Shown: positions 18,981-26,099 of the stretch, one piece after another
How the letters are laid out: the number at the start of each line of letters is the position of its first letter
Numbering within the stretch: position 1 is the first letter of the stretch
Assembly: GCA_963851085.1 (NCBI GenBank)
Contig: CAWKNX010000003.1
Span: 265,847 to 329,846, forward strand
Direction: 5' to 3'
Length of the DNA stretch: 64,000 bases
Origin: DATFVJ01 sp963851085
GTDB lineage: Bacteria; Actinomycetota; Actinomycetes; Streptosporangiales; Streptosporangiaceae
Notes under the pieces: model-generated
What the model saw: the letters and a program-made list of their open reading frames with translations, nothing else
What the model was told of the DNA's origin: nothing
Database searches by the model: none
Made by a program: the position numbers and the translations under genes

Positions 18981-20288
18981 ATGCCGCCTCGCGAACTCAC
19001 TCTGAGTGGTCTGCATGGCTCGCTCATGGATCCGCTGCTCGGCGCCATGACGTTCCTGAACGAGATCACGTCACGTTACCCGGACGCGATCTCGTTCGCC
19101 CCTGGCAGGCCCAACGAGGAACTGTTCGCGCACGAGCGCATCACCGAATATCTCGATGCGTACACCGCCTATATGCAGAACGTGTGCGGCTACTCCCGGG
19201 TCCAGGTGCGCGCCGCCTTATTCCAATACGGCCGGACCAAGGGGCAGATCCATGAGCTGATAGCCCGCACGATCGCCAATGACGAGGGCATACACGTCGC
19301 GCCTGAGGCGATCGTGATTACGGTCGGGGCCCAGGAGGGAATGCTCCTGTCCTTGCGCGCGCTCTTCGCCGGCCATGGCGATGTGCTGCTGGTGAGTTCG
19401 CCCTGTTATGTCGGCATCACCGGTGCCGCCCGGCTGCTCGATATCGAGGTCGCCGGAGTTCCAGAAGGCGCGGCGGGACCGGACGCGGCGGCAGTCCGCG
19501 CGGCAGCCAGGCGCGTCCGGGCGGCAGGCAAACGGCCGCGCGCGTTCTACGCCGTGCCGGACTGCGCGAATCCGTCCGGGGTGAGCATGCCGCACGCCGC
19601 CCGCGCGCGACTGCTCGAGGCGGCCGCCGAGGAGGGGCTGCTCATCATCGAGGACAATCCCTACGGTTTTTTCACCAGGCAGGCGGAACCGAGTGCAACC
19701 CTCAAGTCGCTTGACCGCGACGCCACCGTCATCTACCTCGGGTCCTTTGCCAAGACCTGCTTCCCCGGCGCCAGGCTGGGCTATGTGCTCGCCGATCAGG
19801 CCGTGGTCGCGCCTGATGGTTCCCGCAGCCTGCTCGCGGACGAAATCGCGAAGATCAAGAGCATGACGACGGTCAATACGCCGTCGCTCAGCCAGGCAGT
19901 GATCGGCGGCATGCTCGTCACGAATGACTGCAGGCTCCGCGACGCGAACTCAGCGGCGATCGCCTTCTACCGCGCCAACATGACGACTTTGCTTGACGAA
20001 CTCGAGCACCATTTCCCTGCACACAGGCGACCGCAGCTTGGCGTCTGCTGGAATACGCCTGGCGGCGGGTTTTTCGTCGTGGTGACCGTACCATTCCCGG
20101 CGGACGACAAGGCATTGGGCCGATCCGCCAGTGAACACGGTGTGATCTGGACGCCGATGGCATCCTTTTACCTCGACGGGGGCGGATGCCATCAGCTCAG
20201 GCTGTCGTGCAGCTATATTTCCCGCGCCCAGGTCGTGGATGGAGCCGCGCGGCTTGCGGGCTTTATCCGCGAAGCGGCCGCAGGTTAA
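18981..20288 (+). CDS. hpgT: HpgT-type hydroxyphenylglycine transaminase
   Basis: A 435-residue fold-type I PLP aminotransferase that matches the hydroxyphenylglycine aminotransferases of glycopeptide clusters as I know them. It has LHGSLMDPLLGAMTFLNE, YPDAISFAPGRPNEELF, LFQYGRTKGQIHELIA and DCANPSGVSMP. EDNPYGFF carries the cofactor-binding residues, and YLGSFAKTCFPGARLGY the Schiff-base lysine (near 254). The enzyme uses L-tyrosine as amino donor to convert 4-hydroxybenzoylformate (or the 3,5-dihydroxy analogue) to the phenylglycine. An hmO-like gene and hmaS lie within 10 kb, which favours 4-hydroxyphenylglycine. Unlike MocR regulators it has no HTH. Last gene of the operon starting at 15068. 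Confidence 0.85.
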   Translation: MPPRELTLSGLHGSLMDPLLGAMTFLNEITSRYPDAISFAPGRPNEELFAHERITEYLDAYTAYMQNVCGYSRVQVRAALFQYGRTKGQIHELIARTIANDEGIHVAPEAIVITVGAQEGMLLSLRALFAGHGDVLLVSSPCYVGITGAARLLDIEVAGVPEGAAGPDAAAVRAAARRVRAAGKRPRAFYAVPDCANPSGVSMPHAARARLLEAAAEEGLLIIEDNPYGFFTRQAEPSATLKSLDRDATVIYLGSFAKTCFPGARLGYVLADQAVVAPDGSRSLLADEIAKIKSMTTVNTPSLSQAVIGGMLVTNDCRLRDANSAAIAFYRANMTTLLDELEHHFPAHRRPQLGVCWNTPGGGFFVVVTVPFPADDKALGRSASEHGVIWTPMASFYLDGGGCHQLRLSCSYISRAQVVDGAARLAGFIREAAAG

Positions 20289-20515
20289 TCAAGCGCGGCG
20301 AAAATGCCGTCCCACAACCGGGATCGCGCCCGCAATGCGGTGATAACCGTCTCCGCGCACGCGTCCAGCTTGGCTGTGTCGTCGCCGCACAGGTCGGCCA
20401 CCATCTGCATGGCCATAGGCGTGTGCTGCTCGCCGTCGACCTCGATGTGCCGGGCCAGATAGTCACGGAACGTAGCGAGCGTAACGTGACATAGCCTCTC
20501 CCTCGGCTCGATCTC
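20285..20515 (-). pseudogene. C-terminal remnant of a DUF3050 (haem-oxygenase-like) protein
   Basis: About 75 residues recognisable as the DUF3050 C-terminus: TFRDYLARHIEVDGEQH, MQMVADLCGDD and ALRARSRLWDGIF. The N-terminal two-thirds of the family, including the first metal ligands, are absent, and only unrelated sequence lies upstream before hmO ends. The fold is that of helical haem-oxygenase-like oxidases. It is probably a deletion relic. A start within the fragment that makes a short protein cannot be excluded. Confidence 0.6.
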
Positions 20516-20568
20516 CCGGCTCTTTGTCGCGCGCCGCACGCGGTCTGTCAACAGTGGCCAGGAATGTC

Positions 20569-21654
20569 TCACCAGGGGAGGGCCCGGACGGCTGCCGCGT
20601 CGATGTCCGCGAGACGCGGCGTTCCAGCGAGCGCCATGACCTCGCTCAACTCGTCGCGCAGCAGCCTGAGCACCGCGCTGACGCCCGCGGCTCCCGAGTG
20701 CGCAAGGCCCCACACCACGGGCCGCCCGACGAGGACCGCATGCGCGCCGAGAGCCAGCGCCTTGAACACATCCGTGCCGGTACGGACACCGCCATCCACG
20801 AGGACAGGGATCCGGCCGGCCGCGGCGGCCACCACTTCAGGTAGTGCGTCAAGGCTGGCGATCGCTCCGTCAAGCTGGCGGCCGCCGTGATTCGAGACCA
20901 CGACCGCGTCGATGCCGTGGTCTATCGCCAGGATTGTGTCCTCCGCCGTCGCTAGTCCCTTGAGCATGAGGGGGAGCGGCGTCTGCGCACGCAGCCAGGC
21001 CAGGTCGGCCCACGTGATGGTCGGATCGAACTCGCTGCTCGCATGGCGTTGCAGCGACGACGAGCCGGGCACGCGCTCGTGCGCCTCGGCCATGACGGAC
21101 GAGCCGACGTTAACGGCGCTGACCCCGGGCGGCAGCGTGAACCCGTTGCGGATGTCACGCAACCGCCGACCGAGGCGCGGCGCGTCGACCGTCAGCATCA
21201 GCGCCTGGCACCCGGCGGCGATGGCCCGCCGCAGCAGGGCGGCGAGCGTGTCACGCTGCCGCAGCCAGTACACCTGGAGCCACCATGTGCCGCCCGCGGC
21301 GGCGCCGATCTCCTCGAAAGTGCGGCTCGCGAACGTGCTCGCGATGAAAAGCGTCCCAGCGTCGCGCGCGGCCGCCGCGGCAGCGACCTCGCCGTCCGGA
21401 TGGGCGAGCCGCTGAACGGCCATTGGCGCGATCACCACGGGGAAGTCAAGCGGCGCGCCGAGCAAGGTGCTGCTGAGGTCGCGTGCCGATATATCGACAA
21501 GAACCCTGGGGCGCACGATGATCCGCTTGAATGCCGCCAAATTAGCGTCAAGTGTGGACTCGGTGCCGCTGCCACCCTGGACGTAGTCCCAGACATCGTG
21601 CGGCAGCCTTGACCGCGCCGCAGTTTCAAACTCTTCCAGCCGTAGCAGTTCCAT
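20569..21654 (-). CDS. hmO: FMN-dependent alpha-hydroxyacid oxidase (4-hydroxymandelate oxidase-like)
   Basis: A 361-residue TIM-barrel flavoenzyme of the glycolate oxidase/mandelate dehydrogenase family. Motifs in order are WDYVQGGSGTE, IAPMAVQRLAHPDGE (FMN), TWWLQVYWLR, LMLTVDAPRLGRR, LMLKGLATAED (FMN lysine), VVSNHGGRQLDGA (catalytic histidine and substrate arginine), VLVDGGVRTGTDV and VLVGRPVVWGLA. In glycopeptide and calcium-dependent antibiotic clusters such an enzyme oxidises 4-hydroxymandelate to 4-hydroxybenzoylformate. hpgT and hmaS nearby support that role over lactate or glycolate oxidation. It is divergent from the ligase operon across 226 bp. Confidence 0.83.
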   Translation of the reverse strand: MELLRLEEFETAARSRLPHDVWDYVQGGSGTESTLDANLAAFKRIIVRPRVLVDISARDLSSTLLGAPLDFPVVIAPMAVQRLAHPDGEVAAAAAARDAGTLFIASTFASRTFEEIGAAAGGTWWLQVYWLRQRDTLAALLRRAIAAGCQALMLTVDAPRLGRRLRDIRNGFTLPPGVSAVNVGSSVMAEAHERVPGSSSLQRHASSEFDPTITWADLAWLRAQTPLPLMLKGLATAEDTILAIDHGIDAVVVSNHGGRQLDGAIASLDALPEVVAAAAGRIPVLVDGGVRTGTDVFKALALGAHAVLVGRPVVWGLAHSGAAGVSAVLRLLRDELSEVMALAGTPRLADIDAAAVRALPW

Positions 21655-21880
21655 GCCAGTTCGCGCCTTTGCTATCCGGACCGATAGAGATCGCCTACCC
21701 TTGCCCTGCCATCACGCTGAAGATGATCGGGAGTTCTTGACCACCGTAGCCAGCGTGTGCGAATCTTGCGCCGGGTCACCCCAAACGTCGTCAAAAGCCA
21801 TACGTCGTTATTAGCAGGATTCCTTACCATCTCGGTGGCACACCCGAGCCGCCAGGTGGGCATCCTGCCTGGGGGGAATA
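21655..21880. promoter_or_regulatory. Divergent promoter region between hmO and the ligase operon
   Basis: 226 bp that must drive hmO leftward and the ligase/carrier-protein/ketosynthase operon rightward. A TTGACC near 21737 could be a -35 box, and the DNA is relatively AT-rich around 21785-21830. A GGGGGGA ribosome site precedes the ATG at 21881. I cannot assign exact promoters. Confidence 0.4.
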
Positions 21881-23305
21881 ATGGATCACGCTCCGCACGT
21901 GACAGCGCTGTCGCGGCCGGCCGGATGGGTCGATCAGATCCTTCTTGCGGGTAATGACGGTGATATATGCCTTTGGTTCGGCAGGCCTGTGGACCGAGGC
22001 GCGCTCCGTGACCTGGTCGCTGAGCAGCAGCGCAAGCTTGCCGCGGCGGGATTAGCCGCGGGCGGCACGGTTTCACTGCGCTTACCACCCTCGCTCGGTT
22101 ATGTGGCTAGCCTGCTCGCGGCTTGGCGGATCGGCGCGCAGGTGAGCCTCCTCGATCATCGTTTGACCCAGTATGAGGTCGACCGCGCGCTCCAGCGGCT
22201 GGCACCCCAGGTGCTCGTGCAGGTCGCGGACACCGCGCCGCACGTGGTCCGCGCGATGCGCGGCTATGCCGAGGTGGTGACCGCCGCCCTGCCGCGTGCC
22301 GGTGGCCGCCCGGCCGCCACGGGCCACGCGCTCGTACAGCTCAGCTCCGGCTCGACCGGGCCTTCCAAGGTGATCGCGCGCACCGCGGGCGACCTCGTCG
22401 GGGAACTCGACCGCTACTCGGCGCTGGACGGTTACCCGCGCCAGGGTGAGCGGATCGTCTGCCTCGCGTCGGTTGTGCACGTTCTCGGCCTGGTCGGCGG
22501 CTTGCTGCACGGCCTGCACGCGGGCGTGGAGCTCGTATTCGCCGACCGGCTCATGCCTGACGGCATCCTCGCGGCGGTCGCGGCGGGCGACCGGCCCACG
22601 ATGATCCTCGGCGTGCCGTTCCACGCCGAGCTGCTGACCTCGGTTGCCGCGCCGCCACCGCTCCCGCAGCTCGCGCGCATGGTCGTCGCGGGTGAACTGG
22701 TACGGCCGCACGTGCCAGGTGCCTTCACCGCCCGCTATGGCGTGCCGCTCGGGACCATGTACGGGATGACCGAGCTCGGGGTCATCGCCACCGATCTGCA
22801 CGGCCGCCATCACCCGGCCGTCGCGCCCGCGCCGGGCATGGCCCTGCGGGTGGAGGCAGGAGAACTGCTCGTGGCGATGGCCGCCTCGCCCTACATCGGC
22901 CTGGTCGATCCGACCCGCTGGTCGGACGGCTGGCTGCACACCAGGGACGCCGCGGCCGCCGATCCAGCGACCGGCCTGGTGACGATCCTCGGCAGGCTCG
23001 ATTCGCAGGTGTCCATCGGCGGGCTCAAGGTCGACCTCACCGAGGTGGAGCAGAGCCTGGCGGCGCTGCCCGAGGTCACCGAGGTGGTCGTGGTCTACGA
23101 CGACGTGATCAGGGCCTACCTCGCACTGCGCGACGGCGCGGCGGTGGCCGGCGTCGAGCGCGCCATCACCGAGCAGCTCGCGGCCTTCAAGCGGCCCCGT
23201 GACCTCCATGTGCTGCCGAGTCTGCCACGTACGGCCAGCGGCAAGATCGTTCGCGACCGTGCGGTGCTCTGCCTTCTCGCTGACGGCGAGTCGGTGGCCC
23301 GGTGA
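21881..23305 (+). CDS. AMP-dependent acyl/aryl ligase 1
   Basis: A 474-residue ANL-superfamily enzyme that adenylates a carboxylate and transfers it to a thiol. Motifs are LSSGSTGPSKVIART (A3, near residue 152), MYGMTELGVIATD (A5), WLHTRDAAAAD (A7, with Arg where YxTGD has Gly), GRLDSQVSIGGLKVDL (A8) and PRTASGKIVRDR (A10 lysine). It is shorter than most CoA ligases, and its N-terminal half is compact. It stands at the head of an operon with two carrier proteins, so loading an aryl acid or amino acid such as 4-hydroxyphenylglycine onto a carrier is a reasonable proposal, not proven. Confidence 0.83.
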   Translation: MDHAPHVTALSRPAGWVDQILLAGNDGDICLWFGRPVDRGALRDLVAEQQRKLAAAGLAAGGTVSLRLPPSLGYVASLLAAWRIGAQVSLLDHRLTQYEVDRALQRLAPQVLVQVADTAPHVVRAMRGYAEVVTAALPRAGGRPAATGHALVQLSSGSTGPSKVIARTAGDLVGELDRYSALDGYPRQGERIVCLASVVHVLGLVGGLLHGLHAGVELVFADRLMPDGILAAVAAGDRPTMILGVPFHAELLTSVAAPPPLPQLARMVVAGELVRPHVPGAFTARYGVPLGTMYGMTELGVIATDLHGRHHPAVAPAPGMALRVEAGELLVAMAASPYIGLVDPTRWSDGWLHTRDAAAADPATGLVTILGRLDSQVSIGGLKVDLTEVEQSLAALPEVTEVVVVYDDVIRAYLALRDGAAVAGVERAITEQLAAFKRPRDLHVLPSLPRTASGKIVRDRAVLCLLADGESVAR

Positions 23306-23484
23306 ACCATCGCGCGGCGCGGGGGGGAGCCCCGCGGGCCGGCGGCGCCGCGCCCCCCGTCCGTGCGCAGCCTCGTCCGGTCATCCGCTGTTCGGGCCGC
23401 ATGTGCCCGCCATGCGCAGCGAACGCACTTCGGCCCCGGCCGGCCAGGCTCGGGTCCCGCACCGATGGAAAGGAAGCCAAGCAG

Positions 23485-23763
23485 ATGCGTGAAGACAAGG
23501 ACGTGGTCTGCCAGTTCGTCGTCGATTCCCTGCAGAAGATGAACTACGACGTCAGCGACGTCACTCCGGACACCGACCTGGGCCCGGCGGGTCTCGATCT
23601 CGAATCGCTGGCACTCGCCGAGCTCGCGATCCAGATCGAGGATGAGTTCGGCGTGCGGTTCGGCGACGACGATACCGAGACACTCGCGCTCATGACTCTC
23701 GACGAGTTCGGCGCCGAGGTCGCCAGGCGTCTCGCTGCGGAGCCCGCGGCCAGGGCCGAGTGA
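23485..23763 (+). CDS. Acyl/peptidyl carrier protein 1
   Basis: A 92-residue acidic four-helix carrier protein. The phosphopantetheine serine is in GLDLESLALAELAI (near residue 39), where the usual Asp-Ser-Leu is Glu-Ser-Leu. The next helix, IEDEFGVRFGDDD, and LMTLDEFGAEVARRL are typical. An AAGGAAG site precedes the ATG at 23485. A longer open frame upstream (from 23302) is not supported by a ribosome site. Its stop overlaps the GTG that could start the next carrier protein. Confidence 0.87.
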   Translation: MREDKDVVCQFVVDSLQKMNYDVSDVTPDTDLGPAGLDLESLALAELAIQIEDEFGVRFGDDDTETLALMTLDEFGAEVARRLAAEPAARAE

Positions 23764-23768
23764 GCCCC

Positions 23769-24053
23769 ATGCCCGCGCTCGATCGTGGCCAGGTCATCGC
23801 CCTGCTGGCGACGTTCGGCGACCGCGCGCCCGATGCGGTCGCGGACCAGATCAGCTCGCTGGAACTGACGTGGCTGATCGCTCAGATCGAGCAGCAATAC
23901 GGCATCGTGCTCGACTTCAGCGACGATGTGCTTGCGGGAATGTCGACGGTCTCAGGTGCCACGGCGACGCTGCGCGCCGCGATCGCGGACGCGGATACAC
24001 CGGCAGGTACACCGGCGGGGACCGAGGCCGATGCGCAGGCGCGGCATGGCTGA
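23769..24053 (+). CDS. Carrier protein 2
   Basis: About 94 residues with carrier-protein shape. The serine expected to be pantetheinylated is in DQISSLELTWLIAQIE near residue 27, where the preceding Asp is replaced by Ser. QQYGIVLDFSDDVL and STVSGATATLRAAI follow as helices II-III and IV. The tail is Thr/Ala-rich. The ATG at 23769 is used; the GTG at 23760 overlaps the previous stop (GTGA) and is equally possible. Two adjacent, divergent carriers suggest separate roles, for example starter and extender. The next gene overlaps by 8 nt. Confidence 0.75.
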   Translation: MPALDRGQVIALLATFGDRAPDAVADQISSLELTWLIAQIEQQYGIVLDFSDDVLAGMSTVSGATATLRAAIADADTPAGTPAGTEADAQARHG

Positions 24054-25335
24054 CGAGCAGGCCGGCGGCGGCGCCGCGCGCGATGGGCCGCCCGCGCGCG
24101 ATGGGCCGCCCGCGCGGGACGGACCGGCCGGGCGCGATGAGCCGGCCGCGGGCGCACGCGTGGTGCTTGCCCGAAACGCCGCGGCGCGCGAGATGGCGGT
24201 CCGCGGTTCGCCCGCGCACGTGCCTGTGGCCCGGGACGAGGCAGTGCTGACGGGCATGGGAGCCATGTCGGCGTTCGGCCGGGGGACCGGTCCGCTTTTC
24301 GACCGCGTGTCCGTGGGCACGCCCGCCTTCGCTGAGGTCACCCGGTTCGACGTCGCGCAGCGCCGCGTCAAGGCAGCCGCTCATGCTCCCGGTTCGCCCG
24401 AGCTCGCCGCCGAACTGGTGTCAGTCATCGAAGACGCGTGTGCCGACGCGGCGTGGGCACCGGACCAGCGCGCCGGCTGTCCCCTGCTGCTCGCCGCACA
24501 CGCCGACCCGTCGGTCACCGGGAACCCGGAGACTCCCGGCCTCGGGCTTGCCGTGGCCGAGCGGTGCGGGCTGCGCGCCGGACCGCGCGTCTACACGGCG
24601 GCGTGCGTGGCCGCGAGTACCGCGGTAGCGGACGCGGCGACCATGATCACCTCTGGCCGCCTCGATCGCGTGGTGGTGGCGGCGGGTTATCTCGTGGATC
24701 CGGGGAACTTCGCGGTCTTCGACGCCGGCCGCGCTCTCGCGAAGGACGGCCGCGTCCGGCCCTTCAGCGCCCGGCGGCGGGGCATGCTGCTCGGCGACGG
24801 GGTTGCCGCGGTGGTGCTCGAGTCGGGGCGGGCCGCGCGCGGCCGGGGCGCGGACGTGCTCGCGAGGGTCGCCGGCTGGGGGCGTGCCGGTGACGCCTAC
24901 CACGTCTGCCAGCCCAGGCCGGACGGGGCCGGGCTCGCGAGTGCGGTGCGATCCGCATTCCGGCGCGCCGGTGTAGCGCCTGCCGAGGTGGGATACGTCA
25001 ACGCGAACGGCACCGGCACGCCGCAAAGTGACGCGGCGGAGGCGGCCGCGCTGCACCGCGCCTTCGGCGAGTGCATCGGCGGGGTCCCGGTCAGCTCGAC
25101 CAAGTCGGTGCACGGCCACGCGCTGGAGGCGTCGGCGCTGCTTGAACTCGTCGTGACGGTGCTCGCCCTTCGCAGCGGCCTGCTGCCGGTCAACGCCGGC
25201 TTCCTGGAGCCTGACGCGGACTGTGAACTCGATCTTGTCCTCGACACGCCGCGTGCGGCCCTGCCGCGATATGCGATGAGCGTCAACTTCGCCTTCGGCG
25301 GAGCCAACACGGCGTTGCTTGTGGGCGCGGGATGA
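24046..25335 (+). CDS. FabF-like ketosynthase with altered active site (Cys-Asn-His)
   Basis: About 429 residues. An Ala/Gly/Asp-rich N-terminal extension (~60 residues, DGPPARDG repeats) precedes the thiolase fold. The nucleophile Cys is in YTAACVAASTAVAD. The normal first histidine motif (NAHGTGT) reads NANGTGTPQSDAAEA, so Asn replaces the catalytic His. The second histidine is kept in STKSVHGHALEAS, and the C-terminal FAFGGANTALL is intact. Loss of that His usually weakens malonyl decarboxylation, so this subunit may transfer acyl groups or act as a partner to the complete ketosynthase at 27715. Coupled by overlap to both neighbours. Confidence 0.82.
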   Translation: MADEQAGGGAARDGPPARDGPPARDGPAGRDEPAAGARVVLARNAAAREMAVRGSPAHVPVARDEAVLTGMGAMSAFGRGTGPLFDRVSVGTPAFAEVTRFDVAQRRVKAAAHAPGSPELAAELVSVIEDACADAAWAPDQRAGCPLLLAAHADPSVTGNPETPGLGLAVAERCGLRAGPRVYTAACVAASTAVADAATMITSGRLDRVVVAAGYLVDPGNFAVFDAGRALAKDGRVRPFSARRRGMLLGDGVAAVVLESGRAARGRGADVLARVAGWGRAGDAYHVCQPRPDGAGLASAVRSAFRRAGVAPAEVGYVNANGTGTPQSDAAEAAALHRAFGECIGGVPVSSTKSVHGHALEASALLELVVTVLALRSGLLPVNAGFLEPDADCELDLVLDTPRAALPRYAMSVNFAFGGANTALLVGAG

Positions 25336-26099
25336 GCCCGCGGCCCTCGGCCGGATGCGTGGCCAGCGAACGGGACGCCGCCGCGGGCCGCGGGGTGAAT
25401 ATGCCAGGCGTTCCGGGCGAGCCCGGCTCGCCAGCCGGTCCGGATACCTCAAGGGCTCCGCACGTGCCGGGGCCTTCGGGTGTTCAAGCCGCTCTGGGCC
25501 CGTCGAGTGATCCCGGTGCGCCCGCCGGCGAGGGCCCCACGCAGGACCTGGCCATTCTCGCGCGTGCTCGCTGGCCGGAGCGGCCTGGCGACACCCTGAC
25601 ACCGATACCCGCATTCGTCGCGTCGTCGTTCAGCCCACTGGTGGCCGAGGTCGCGGACCGGTGCCTTCGTGCCTGCTACGGAACGCCTCCGGCCGAGCCC
25701 GCACGTGGCAGGAGAACCGCGATCGTGCTCGCGAGCAGGCACGGCGACGTGGGCACGTCCGCTGCCGTGGCGCAGGCTCTCGCCGAGCGCCGCCGCGTTC
25801 CACCGCTGCTGTTCTTCCAGTCGAACGTCAACGCGGTGATCGGCCATGTGGCGGCGCGCTGGGGCCTGGCGGGCCCCATCGTGTGCACCTGCCCGACTGG
25901 CGATCTGATCGCCGATGGGCTGGCGTGTGCCGCGTTGCTGTTCGAGGACGGTGACGCCAGCGAGGCGCTCGTCATTGCCGCCGACCAGGGATATGGCGGC
26001 GAATCCGACAGCGCGGCCGCGGTTCTGGCGGCCGCGTGGACGCGGCGGCCCGGCGCCTGGTCCCCCGGCGGCCAGCAGGAGGCAGGAGGAGTCACATGA
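25332..26099 (+). CDS. Ketosynthase N-terminal-domain-like protein (PF13723-type)
   Basis: A 255-residue protein whose first ~75 residues are Pro/Gly-rich linker. The rest resembles the ketoacyl-synthase N-terminal-like family found in aryl-polyene-type loci: VLASRHGDVGTSAAVAQ, LLFFQSNVNAVIGHVAA, ADGLACAALLFEDGD and ALVIAADQGYG. It lacks the C-terminal ketosynthase half and the active-site Cys, so it cannot condense alone. A role as chain-length factor or scaffold partner of a ketosynthase is inferred from family context. ATGA overlaps on both sides place it in one operon. Confidence 0.68.
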   Translation: MSPRPSAGCVASERDAAAGRGVNMPGVPGEPGSPAGPDTSRAPHVPGPSGVQAALGPSSDPGAPAGEGPTQDLAILARARWPERPGDTLTPIPAFVASSFSPLVAEVADRCLRACYGTPPAEPARGRRTAIVLASRHGDVGTSAAVAQALAERRRVPPLLFFQSNVNAVIGHVAARWGLAGPIVCTCPTGDLIADGLACAALLFEDGDASEALVIAADQGYGGESDSAAAVLAAAWTRRPGAWSPGGQQEAGGVT

